A stretch of 64,000 nucleotides of DNA from Phenylobacterium sp. (GTDB lineage Bacteria > Pseudomonadota > Alphaproteobacteria > Caulobacterales > Caulobacteraceae). Below, piece by piece: positions 34,326-41,806 of this stretch. The notes under the pieces are model-generated. The model was not told where the DNA came from, made no database searches, and was given only the letters and a program-made list of their open reading frames with translations. Each line of letters opens with the position of its first letter. Within the stretch, counting starts at the first letter, position 1. The stretch is from NCBI RefSeq assembly GCF_004299445.1, contig NZ_SCTC01000008.1, forward strand, positions 1-64,000. The letters run 5' to 3'. The position numbers and the translations under genes were made by a program.

Positions 34326-35480
34326 TCACCCTGCTCGCCTGACGGTGAGCTGTCCCTCCCCATCAAGGGAGGGAGCGCGCCCACCTAGAAGCGGCTCGAG
34401 CAGCTCCTGCGCCAGCCAGCGCACCACCGGGACCGCGACGCCGTCGCCGGCCACCTGCAAGGCGCCCGTCGTGGTCTTGGGCAGGACGTAGCTGTCGGGC
34501 AGGCCCATCAGCCGGGCGGCCTCGCGCGGGCTGACCAGGCGTGAGCGCACGCGGCCGTTCTCCACGATCACGATCGACTGGCGCGACGAGCCCCCGCGCG
34601 GCGTGCGCAGGCAGCCGGCCAGGCCGTCGAAGCGCACCTCGGCCCGCTGGACCGTGCGGCCGTCCTCCGGCCGGCTGCGGCGGAAGACGGCGCCCACGGC
34701 CCGGCCGCTGCGGCTCTCGACGCGGGCGCGATGCAGCGGGCCCATGAGGTCCAGCAGGCGCGCCGTCTGGGCCGGCGTGTGCCAGGCCACGGCGTCGTCG
34801 GGCTCCAGCACCGCGGCCAGGTGGGTGTTGCGCGGGGCCGGCGCGGCGAGGCGCCACCAGACCCAGTGCTGGGCCAACTCGGGCGGCAGGCCGGCATGCG
34901 CCGCTTTCACCGCGCGGGTGTGGAACGGACTGTCGCCGGTGAGGCCGGCGGGGGCGTCGCGGGCGGCGATGACGAAGACCCGCGGCCGGCTCTGCGGCAG
35001 CACGGTCGCCGCATCGATCTCCAGCGCCCCGAACCGATACCCACGGGCGCTGAGCGCGGCGCCCAGGGCAGTGAAGTCGGCGCCGCCTTGGCTGGTGAGC
35101 AGGCCTACCACGTTCTCGACCACGATCAGCCGGGGCGCGCGACCGGCGTCGTCCAGCGCCTCCATCAGCCGCCAGAAGCCGAAGAAGGCCGACGAGCGAC
35201 CGCCTTTTAGGCCTGCACGGCCGCCGGCGAGGCTGAAGTCCTGGCAGGGGCTGGAGGCCCAGGCGAGATCGGCGCGGCCAGGCAGATCATCGGCCGACAG
35301 CGCCCAGACGTCCCCCTGGCGGAAGTGCGCGTCGGCGTCGGCAAAGTTGGCGCGATAGGCGGCGGCCTTGGTGGCGTCGAAATCGTTGGCGAAACCGCAG
35401 GACCAGCCGTCGCCGAGCCCCAGGCGGGCCATGCCGCCCCCGGCGAAGAACTCGTAGAAGGTGCGAGAGGGCCGACTCAT
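34326..35480 (-). CDS. dcm: DNA (cytosine-5-)methyltransferase
   Basis: 384 residues. Motif I is FYEFFAGGGMARLGL, motif IV SSPCQDFSLAGG with catalytic Cys79, motif VI ENV (122-124), motif VIII QSRPRVFVIA, and motif X near the end (GDGVAVPVVRWLA). The target-recognition region lies between about 190 and 310; its sequence specificity cannot be read. No restriction endonuclease gene is adjacent, so it is an orphan methylase, served by vsr two genes away. The last residues, APSLDGEGQLTVRRAG, are encoded by an intergenic palindrome. Confidence 0.92.
   Translation of the reverse strand: MSRPSRTFYEFFAGGGMARLGLGDGWSCGFANDFDATKAAAYRANFADADAHFRQGDVWALSADDLPGRADLAWASSPCQDFSLAGGRAGLKGGRSSAFFGFWRLMEALDDAGRAPRLIVVENVVGLLTSQGGADFTALGAALSARGYRFGALEIDAATVLPQSRPRVFVIAARDAPAGLTGDSPFHTRAVKAAHAGLPPELAQHWVWWRLAAPAPRNTHLAAVLEPDDAVAWHTPAQTARLLDLMGPLHRARVESRSGRAVGAVFRRSRPEDGRTVQRAEVRFDGLAGCLRTPRGGSSRQSIVIVENGRVRSRLVSPREAARLMGLPDSYVLPKTTTGALQVAGDGVAVPVVRWLAQELLEPLLGGRAPSLDGEGQLTVRRAG
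34353..34374. repeat. Palindrome inside the 3' end of the methyltransferase gene
   Basis: TCCCTCCC (34353-34360) pairs with GGGAGGGA (34367-34374) across a six-base loop. It lies within the last 16 codons of the methyltransferase gene and resembles the other TCCC/GGGA palindromes of the window. It can also act as a terminator for the gene it is part of. Confidence 0.55.
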
Positions 35481-35559
35481 CCAGAATAGAGTCTAGCCTG
35501 CGTCGCGCCGTTCGAAAGAAGGTTGCGCCCGACCGCCAGGGACGGACGGGCGCGCGCCA

Positions 35560-36183
35560 TCAGCCGATGTCGCCGAAGCCCACGTCCGCGAGGGTCCGGC
35601 CGACCAGGACGACTCCGGCGTCCAGATCGCCGTCGTCACCGGAGAACACAATGACGTCGTCGCCGACCTGCACCGACACATAGCCATCGCGGCCGTCGAG
35701 TAGCTCGCGCGCCAGGGCGACGGCGGCTTCGAAGTTGTCGGCCTGGTCCTCGGCGTAGTTGTCCTCGTTCGCGGTGGGACCGTCTTCGAAGACCAGCTTG
35801 TCGCCCGCCCCGAAGTCCAGGATCCGATCCAGGTCTCCAAGGCGCTTGACCGCCTCGATCAAGAACGTGTCGTCGCCCTCGCCGCCCGTCAGGTCATCGG
35901 CGCCGCGGCCGCCGGATATGGTGTCGTCGCCGGCTCCGCCGTCCAGACTGTCGGCGCGATGGCCGCCGTGCAGCACGTCGTCGCCATCGGTCCCCCCGCC
36001 GGTCACGCCGGTCTGGCCAGGCGGGGTCGCCGGCCGCTGGCTGTGTTCGTTGTCGTCCTGGCCGGGAGGATCGATCCGACGACCGCCTGGGCCCTCGCCG
36101 ACGTGGTCGCCGCCGCGGATCTCGGGCTGGCCTCGCGTCTCGACGGCGGGTTCGAGCTTTTCCGGTTTGCTGAGCTTGGGCAT
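35560..36183 (-). CDS. RTX calcium-binding protein
   Basis: 207 residues. The first 60 residues are charged and disordered (PEKLEPAVETRGQPEI and on). Then a block of RTX nonapeptides appears: GTDGDDVLHGG, ADSLDGGAGDD, TISGGRGADD, LTGGEGDDTF, each binding calcium in a beta-roll. The C terminus is a compact acidic domain (DRILDFGAGDKLVFED). No signal peptide is present, as expected for type I secretion. The secretion apparatus is not in the window. Function unknown. Confidence 0.82.
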   Translation of the reverse strand: MPKLSKPEKLEPAVETRGQPEIRGGDHVGEGPGGRRIDPPGQDDNEHSQRPATPPGQTGVTGGGTDGDDVLHGGHRADSLDGGAGDDTISGGRGADDLTGGEGDDTFLIEAVKRLGDLDRILDFGAGDKLVFEDGPTANEDNYAEDQADNFEAAVALARELLDGRDGYVSVQVGDDVIVFSGDDGDLDAGVVLVGRTLADVGFGDIG

Positions 36184-36284
36184 GGTCTTGGCCTTCTCGG
36201 ATCTGCGGCCTTACCGCCGCTCGTCCGATGAACGCCGCCGGAAGTGAACTCTCCCGCAACTGGATGGGTTAAGTCGTGATCATG

Positions 36285-36755
36285 ATGGCCAGACCGATAA
36301 CCTTGACGCTCGCGCTTTTGGCGCTGAGCGCATGTCAGCCGCAGGACCCTGAGGGAAAGCCTGCCGCGCCGCCGGCTGACGCCCCGGCCGCGAGTGCGAC
36401 CGCGACGCCCGCTACGGCCTCGGGCGGCATGGATATCGGCCAGCCGATCACGGCGCGCGGGACCGAGCCCTTCTGGGCCGTCGAGATCACCAATGGCGTG
36501 AAGTTCCGCCTGACCCGCCCCGATCAACCCGACTTGCTGGCCGAGGCGCCAGGAGCGGCCATCTCGCCGGACGGCGCGACGTGGGTCGCCAAGGGCCCCA
36601 ACGGCGAACAGCTGACGATCAGCCTGAAGATGGCGGCGTGTTCGGACGGCATGAGCGACCTGAAGTACCCCATGAGCGCACAGGTCGTGCTGCGCAACGA
36701 GGTCCTGAAAGGCTGCGCCGCGAAGACGGCCGAACTGCCCCGCGAGGGGGGTTAG
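36285..36755 (+). CDS. COG3650-like lipoprotein
   Basis: 156 residues from the ATG at 36285; a GTG at 36276 would add three residues. A lipoprotein signal ends in LSAC; a Pro/Ala linker follows. The globular domain has ARGTEPFWAVEITNG and CSDGMSDLKYPMSA, the pattern of uncharacterised membrane-associated proteins related to the META/HslJ-like fold, with two cysteines that could pair. Divergent from the RTX gene. The function of the family is not established. Confidence 0.75.
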   Translation: MARPITLTLALLALSACQPQDPEGKPAAPPADAPAASATATPATASGGMDIGQPITARGTEPFWAVEITNGVKFRLTRPDQPDLLAEAPGAAISPDGATWVAKGPNGEQLTISLKMAACSDGMSDLKYPMSAQVVLRNEVLKGCAAKTAELPREGG

Positions 36756-36859
36756 TCACGCGAGCGCGCTTGCGCTTTCGGGATCCTGGGAGCGGCAAGC
36801 CCTCTGGTGTGGCTTGTGGTCAATCTGGCCAGCGCAAAAGCGCCTTGGCGGCAGAACGC

Positions 36860-37297
36860 CTAGGCGAAGTCGAAGAACTCGCCGCCGATCCGGCGGCCGA
36901 CCAGGGCGGCCTCGTTGAGGTCGAAGGCCAGTTCGTCGGGCGCCAGGAAGAAATCGAACGGCGCGGCGTCGACGCCCGGGTCAATGAAGCCGTCGGCCGG
37001 ATCGACAGGCGCCGGGTCCACCGGGTCGGCCGGGGTCGGGTCGGTGGCGGTGAGGTTCGGGGCCGGCGGGTCATCGGCTGGCGGAGCGACCGGATCGACG
37101 GGCGCATCGGCGTCGCCGACGCTGGCCGTGGGATCGACCGAGAGGGGATCGACGATGACGGGATCGACGACGGCGCCGTCGAGGCCCGGGTCGGCCGCCA
37201 GCAGGGTGTCTTCAGCCGCGACGAAGGCGTCGTAGTCGGCCAGCAGGGCGGCCAGTTCGCTCTCAAGGCTGATCGGAAGGTCCACGGTCACGAACAT
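36860..37297 (-). CDS. Acidic Asp/Pro-rich hypothetical protein
   Basis: 145 residues. A helical N terminus (LESELAALLADYDAFVAAED, partly quoted) is followed by a low-complexity run in which DP and VDP recur (VVDPVIVDPLSVDP, ADPVDPAPVDPAD), then a small C-terminal end, FDFFLAPDELAFDLN. The net charge is very negative and there is no signal peptide. The proximity to the RTX gene and the calcium-like acidic composition suggest a secreted or calcium-binding structural protein, but I recognise no domain. Confidence 0.6.
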   Translation of the reverse strand: MFVTVDLPISLESELAALLADYDAFVAAEDTLLAADPGLDGAVVDPVIVDPLSVDPTASVGDADAPVDPVAPPADDPPAPNLTATDPTPADPVDPAPVDPADGFIDPGVDAAPFDFFLAPDELAFDLNEAALVGRRIGGEFFDFA

Positions 37298-37439
37298 GGG
37301 GGGCGCTCCAAGGCCAAGCGTTCGCCCGCCATGAGCCTTGGCGACGGTTAAGCCTGCCGGAACCGTCAGGGTTAATTTCGTTCACGGACGTTGCGGCAGC
37401 GCGCTACTCTCCCGGAAAACACGGTACGGGAGACGCTCC

Positions 37440-39221
37440 ATGGAGAAGGCCCCCAACAAGGAAAAGGCCTGGGACCTCGTGATCCGGGGCGGAACCGTGA
37501 TCGACGGCACGGGCGCTCCGGCCTTCGACGCCGACGTGGCGGTGAAGGATGGTGTGATCGCCGCGGTTGGCAAGATCGCCGGATCGGGCGTCGAGGAGAT
37601 CGACGCGCGGGGCCAGATGGTCACCCCGGGCTTCGTCGACATCCACACCCACTATGACGGCCAGGCCACCTGGGACGGGCGCATGCAGCCTTCGTCGTGG
37701 CACGGGGTGACGACCGTGGTCATGGGCAACTGCGGCGTGGGCTTCGCGCCCTGCCGCCCCGAGGATCACGATCGGCTGATCCAGCTGATGGAGGGCGTCG
37801 AAGATATCCCCTTCCCGGTGTTGTCCGAAGGCCTGCCGTGGAACTGGGAGAGCTATCCGGAATACCTCGACGCTCTGGCGGCGCGGCGGTTCGACGTCGA
37901 TATCGGCAGCCAGCTGCCGCACGCGGCGCTGCGCGTCTACGTCATGGGCCAGCGCGGCGTCGACCGCGAGCCGGCCACCGAGGCCGACATCAACGCCATG
38001 GCCGCTATCGCCAAGCGCTCGATGGAGGCCGGAGCCCTGGGCTTCGGCACCTCGCGCACGCTGAACCACCGCAGCTCGGACGGCTCGCCGATCGCTACCC
38101 TGACCGCCGGTGAGGACGAGCTGACCGGTATCGCCCTGGGCATGGCCGCGGCCAACAACGGGGGCGGCAAGGGCGTCCTGCAGGTGGTCTCCGACTTCAA
38201 CGATCCGGCCGAAGAGTTCGCCATGCTGCGCCGCGTGGTCGAGCGGTCGGGCCGACCGCTGTCGTTTTCGCTGCTGCAGAGCCCGCGCGACCCGACCCAG
38301 TGGCAGGACATGCTGCGCTACATGAGCGACGCCAAGGCCGCGGGGCTGCAGATGCGGGCCCAGGTGGCGACGCGGCCGGTGGGCGTGCTGTTCGGGCTGG
38401 AACTCACCGCCAACCCGTTCAGCACCTACCCGGCCTATCGCGAGATCGCCAAACTGCCGCTCAGCGAGCGGGTCGCCCGGCTGCGCGACCCGGAGTTTCG
38501 CGCGACCCTGCTGGCCCAGGAGCCCGACAGCGGCCGCGCGCCCGGACTGTCGCCGGCCAGGGCCTGGGACCGCATCTATCTGATGGGCCTGGAAAGCCCC
38601 GACTACGAGATCACGCCCGACCGATCGATCGCCGCCATCGCCGCCGGCCGCGGGGTCGATCCCCGGGCCGTCGCGCTGGACCACATGCTGGACGGCGGGG
38701 CCGGCGACGGGCGGGGGATTCTCTATCTGCCGCTGCTGAACTACGCGAACAGCAACCTGGATCACGTCCACACCATGCTGGGCCACGACTGCGTGGTGCC
38801 CGGCCTGTCGGACGGCGGGGCCCACGTGGGCATGATCTGCGACGGATCGTTCCCGACCACCAACATCGTCCACTGGACCCGCGATCGCACCCGCGGCCCC
38901 AAGCTCAGCCTGGAGCGGATGATCAAGGGCCAGTGCCGCGACACCGCCGAGACCGTCGGCCTGTTCGACCGCGGGCTGATCCAGGCCGGCTACCGCGCCG
39001 ACCTGAACGTCATCGACTACGACCGGCTGACCCTGATGGCGCCGCAGGTGGCCTATGACCTGCCCACCGGCGGGCGCAGGCTGATCCAGCGGGCCCAGGG
39101 CTACACCGCCACCATCGTCGCGGGCCAGACCACCTATCGCGACGGCGCGCCCACCGACGCCCTGCCCGGCCGGCTGCTGCGCGGGGCTCAGGGCGCGCCG
39201 CAGCGCATGGCGGCGGAGTAG
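37440..39221 (+). CDS. D-aminoacylase/amidohydrolase family protein
   Basis: 593 residues from an ATG with GGGAG eight bases upstream. A TIM-barrel amidohydrolase of the N-acyl-D-amino-acid deacylase group: metal-binding HTHYD (His69, His71), GNCGVGFAP, and the late SDGGAHVGM with the catalytic Asp. N-terminal strands (VIRGGTVIDGTGAP) give the composite beta domain. First gene of a run with a TauD-type dioxygenase (25-base gap) and enoyl-CoA hydratase. The operon looks catabolic; the compound is unknown. Confidence 0.85.
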   Translation: MEKAPNKEKAWDLVIRGGTVIDGTGAPAFDADVAVKDGVIAAVGKIAGSGVEEIDARGQMVTPGFVDIHTHYDGQATWDGRMQPSSWHGVTTVVMGNCGVGFAPCRPEDHDRLIQLMEGVEDIPFPVLSEGLPWNWESYPEYLDALAARRFDVDIGSQLPHAALRVYVMGQRGVDREPATEADINAMAAIAKRSMEAGALGFGTSRTLNHRSSDGSPIATLTAGEDELTGIALGMAAANNGGGKGVLQVVSDFNDPAEEFAMLRRVVERSGRPLSFSLLQSPRDPTQWQDMLRYMSDAKAAGLQMRAQVATRPVGVLFGLELTANPFSTYPAYREIAKLPLSERVARLRDPEFRATLLAQEPDSGRAPGLSPARAWDRIYLMGLESPDYEITPDRSIAAIAAGRGVDPRAVALDHMLDGGAGDGRGILYLPLLNYANSNLDHVHTMLGHDCVVPGLSDGGAHVGMICDGSFPTTNIVHWTRDRTRGPKLSLERMIKGQCRDTAETVGLFDRGLIQAGYRADLNVIDYDRLTLMAPQVAYDLPTGGRRLIQRAQGYTATIVAGQTTYRDGAPTDALPGRLLRGAQGAPQRMAAE

Positions 39222-39246
39222 CGAAGACGAGCAGGAGGAAGCGGCC

Positions 39247-40305
39247 ATGAACGCGGTTACGCCGGACTTTGTCCCTGAGGTGCTGGAAACGGCCTGTGAA
39301 TGGACGGCGGTCGACGTCGCCGACCCGTCGCGCTGGACCGAGCGCCTGTCGCCGGCCGAGGTGGCCGAACTGGAAGCTGCTGTCGCTCACGCCCAGGGCG
39401 TCTCCGACAACTTCCTGGAGATCGGGAAGGCGCACTTTCCGCTGCCGACCCTCGGGCCGCGTCTGAAGCAGATCGAGAATGAGCTGATCGACGGTCGCGG
39501 CTTCGTGCTGCTGCGCGGCCTGCCCCGTGAGCGCTGGACCAACGACCAGATGAGCCTCGCCTACTGGGGCGTCGGCATGCACCTGGGCAAGCCGTGGCCG
39601 CAGAACGCCAAGGGCCACGTGCTGGGCGACGTGACCGACCACGGCAAGGCGCCGGGCGATCCCACCAGCCGCGGCAACGAGATCGGTCTGGTCGGTCTGG
39701 ACTTTCACTGCGATGGCAGCGATCTCGTCGGCCTGATGTGCCTGCAGACGGGGGTCTCGGGCGGGCTGTCAGCCGTCTGCAATTCGGTGGCTTTGCATAA
39801 CCGGCTGGTCCGTGAACGGCCCGATCTGGCGGCCGAGCTCTACAAGCCGCAGCCCTTCGACTATCGCGGCGAACAGGCGCCCGGGAAGCCCGGTTGGTAC
39901 CTGATGCCGGTCTTCAGTCGCCTGGGCGGCCGGCTCTTCACCCGCCTGATCCGACCCTACATACTGGCCAGCCAGCGCCACGCCGACGCCCCGCGCCTGA
40001 CCGAAAAGGCCGTCGAGGCGCTGGCCTGGATGCAGGACATGGCCGAGGGCGGCGAGTACTCGGTGATCATGGACTTTCAGCCGGGCGACATGCAGTTCAT
40101 CAACAACTTCCACGTCCTGCACGGCCGCACGTCCTACGAGGACGACCGCGCCGCGGGGAAGATCCGCCACCTCAAGCGCCTGTGGCTCGAGACTGAGGTG
40201 CTGGCCGACAGGCCCAGCCAGTTCGTGAACCGCATGGGAACGCATTGGGCCAGGAAACTCACCATCAGCCGTATGGACGCGGCTCAGGAGAAGGTTGGGC
40301 AATGA
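39247..40305 (+). CDS. TauD/TfdA-type Fe(II)/2-oxoglutarate dioxygenase
   Basis: 352 residues. The facial triad reads His154-x-Asp156 in LDFHCDGSD and a distal His292 in NFHVLHGRTS; the arginine that binds 2-oxoglutarate is in RHLKRLWLE. The fold region FINNFHVLHGR is typical of gamma-butyrobetaine/TauD-like enzymes. The start has GAGGA nearby. The stop overlaps the ATG of the hydratase (ATGA). Substrate unknown, but it probably hydroxylates the product of, or the same substrate as, the amidohydrolase upstream. Confidence 0.88.
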   Translation: MNAVTPDFVPEVLETACEWTAVDVADPSRWTERLSPAEVAELEAAVAHAQGVSDNFLEIGKAHFPLPTLGPRLKQIENELIDGRGFVLLRGLPRERWTNDQMSLAYWGVGMHLGKPWPQNAKGHVLGDVTDHGKAPGDPTSRGNEIGLVGLDFHCDGSDLVGLMCLQTGVSGGLSAVCNSVALHNRLVRERPDLAAELYKPQPFDYRGEQAPGKPGWYLMPVFSRLGGRLFTRLIRPYILASQRHADAPRLTEKAVEALAWMQDMAEGGEYSVIMDFQPGDMQFINNFHVLHGRTSYEDDRAAGKIRHLKRLWLETEVLADRPSQFVNRMGTHWARKLTISRMDAAQEKVGQ

Positions 40306-41054
40306 CCCTCGTCACCCGCTCGGACCGCAATGGCGCCGCCACGCTCACGTTGAACCGGCCCGACAAGCTGAACGCGCTGAACGTCGACCTCTTCAAGGAA
40401 CTCGACGCGCACGCCCGCAAGCTCGCGACCCAGACCGAGACCGTCGGACTGGTGATCGTGCGCGGGGCGGGTCGCTGCTTCTCGGCCGGCCATGACCTGT
40501 CGGACATCGCTGCGGGCGAGAAGCTGCCCGAGCCGTTCTTCCAGTCGCGGGTGATCGAGCGGCTGGCCGACCTGCCGCAGCCCGTGATCAGCGCGGTGCA
40601 CGGCCACTGCTACACCGGGGCGCTCGAACTGGCTCTGGCCGGCGACATTGTCTTCGCCGCCGAGGGCGCGCGATTTGCCGACACCCACGCCAAGTGGGCG
40701 CTGACTCCGGTCTGGGGCCTGTCGCAGCGGCTGCCGCGACGCGTCGGAACTTATCGCGCGCGGGAGATGATGTTCACCTGCCGGACGGTGATGGGCCCCG
40801 AGGCCGCCCATCTTGGCCTGGCCGACTTCTGCGTGCCCGACGCCGAGTTCGACGCGAAGCTGGAGACCCTGGCCGAGCAGATCCTGGCCAACTCCTGGTT
40901 CAGCCACCGCGCCAACAAGCGCCTGGTCCGCGAGACCGATGGGCTGCCCCTGGGCGCCGGCCTCAGCCACGAGATCTACCGCGGAGAGGGGCGCGGCCCC
41001 GACATGGCGGACCGCATCGCCGGCTTCCAGAGCAAGGCCGTCAAGCAAGCGTGA
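40302..41054 (+). CDS. Enoyl-CoA hydratase/isomerase family protein
   Basis: 250 residues; the ATG overlaps the TGA of the dioxygenase (ATGA). The crotonase fold has the oxyanion loop GRCFSAGHDLSD and HGHCYTGALELALAGD. The catalytic acidic residue position in the second loop (ADTHAKWALTPVWGLSQ, partly quoted) carries no clear Glu pair, so it may be an isomerase or a thioester hydrolase rather than a hydratase. Last gene of the three-gene catabolic run. Confidence 0.85.
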   Translation: MTLVTRSDRNGAATLTLNRPDKLNALNVDLFKELDAHARKLATQTETVGLVIVRGAGRCFSAGHDLSDIAAGEKLPEPFFQSRVIERLADLPQPVISAVHGHCYTGALELALAGDIVFAAEGARFADTHAKWALTPVWGLSQRLPRRVGTYRAREMMFTCRTVMGPEAAHLGLADFCVPDAEFDAKLETLAEQILANSWFSHRANKRLVRETDGLPLGAGLSHEIYRGEGRGPDMADRIAGFQSKAVKQA

Positions 41055-41079
41055 GCCTTCGCGGCCCGGTCCAATCGCA

Positions 41080-41718
41080 TCATGCCGGCTCGTAGAGCCG
41101 CGCTGGCCGGTGCGCGCCGTGGACGAAGTCGTCGGTCTCTCGCACGCACTCCAGGTTGGCCACCATCTTGCGGAAATTGCGCTTCTCGACCTCTTCGCCG
41201 ATCACCGCTTCATAGGCGCCCTGCAGCTGGCTGAGGGTGAAACGAGGCGGCAGCAGCGCGAACAAGGGCGAGATCTGCCGCGCCCGTGAGCCCAGCGCCT
41301 CCAGCGCCCGGCGCAGGATTGTCGCGTGATCAAAGGCCAGCTCCGGCAGGCCATCGATCGGGAACCACCGCGCCTGAGCCGCGTCGGTGTCGGCCGCGAT
41401 CCGGAGCTCGTCCGAGGCCAGCAGCGCCAGGTAGGCCACGGAGATCACCCGCTCGCGCGGATCGCGCCCCGGCGCGCTGAAGTTGCCGAAGTGGACCAGC
41501 AGGTCGGCGTCGACGCTGGTCTCCTCCCTCAGTTCCCGCTGCGCGCAGGCGTCGAGTTCCTCGTCCGGCTGCAGGAACCCGCCGGGCAGCGCCCAGGCGC
41601 CCCGAAACGGCTCGGCGGCCCGCTCGATCAGGAGAACGTTCAGCGCGCCCCGGCGCAGCGTGAACACCGCGATGTCGGTCGCCACAGCGGGGTGCGGATA
41701 TTCGTACGTGAAGGGCAT
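41080..41718 (-). CDS. nrtR: NrtR-family Nudix transcriptional regulator
   Basis: 212 residues. The Nudix domain (about 10-145) has the box G47-x5-E53-x7-R61-E62-x2-E65-E66 (GGFLQPDEELDACAQRELREE), quoted in part, where the usual late glycine is Ser, so catalysis may be intact or weakened. The C terminus (about 150-212) is the winged HTH of NrtR (PPRFTLSQLQGAYEAVIGEEVEKRNFRKMV in part). NrtR proteins repress NAD metabolism genes and are released by ADP-ribose. It is divergent from an ADP-ribosylglycohydrolase fusion with operator-like palindromes between them, and one palindrome starts seven bases from its own ATG. Confidence 0.88.
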   Translation of the reverse strand: MPFTYEYPHPAVATDIAVFTLRRGALNVLLIERAAEPFRGAWALPGGFLQPDEELDACAQRELREETSVDADLLVHFGNFSAPGRDPRERVISVAYLALLASDELRIAADTDAAQARWFPIDGLPELAFDHATILRRALEALGSRARQISPLFALLPPRFTLSQLQGAYEAVIGEEVEKRNFRKMVANLECVRETDDFVHGAHRPARLYEPA

Positions 41719-41724
41719 GTTCGT

Positions 41725-41774
41725 GTGTTGACGACACTAAGTCGCCTCTGCTAAGTGTGAATCCGACACTAAGT
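41725..41774. promoter_or_regulatory. Tandem NrtR-type operators between nrtR and the glycohydrolase fusion
   Basis: Two palindromes are visible. The first is GTGT-N5-ACAC at 41725-41737. The second is CTAAGTGTG (41751-41759) and GACACTAAG (41765-41773), with a five-base spacer. The half-site CGACACTAAG occurs twice, 32 bases apart, as a direct repeat. The GTGT/ACAC core with flanking TAA matches the operators described for NrtR. Position covers the nrtR start and the promoter of the fusion gene, so both should be repressed together. Confidence 0.65.
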
Positions 41775-41806
41775 TAGTTCCCCCCTGTGTCAACGAGGGT
41801 TTCGCC

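Noticed and set aside
32685..35480. Complete restriction-modification system
   Set aside because: Vsr and a methyltransferase are present, but no restriction endonuclease gene lies beside them.
37298..37439. CtrA binding site (TTAA-N7-TTAA) before the amidohydrolase
   Set aside because: Two TTAA words are present, but their spacing is not seven bases.
37404..39248. 614-codon minus-strand frame over the amidohydrolase
   Set aside because: Shadow frame without domains; the plus-strand gene has the metal-binding motifs.
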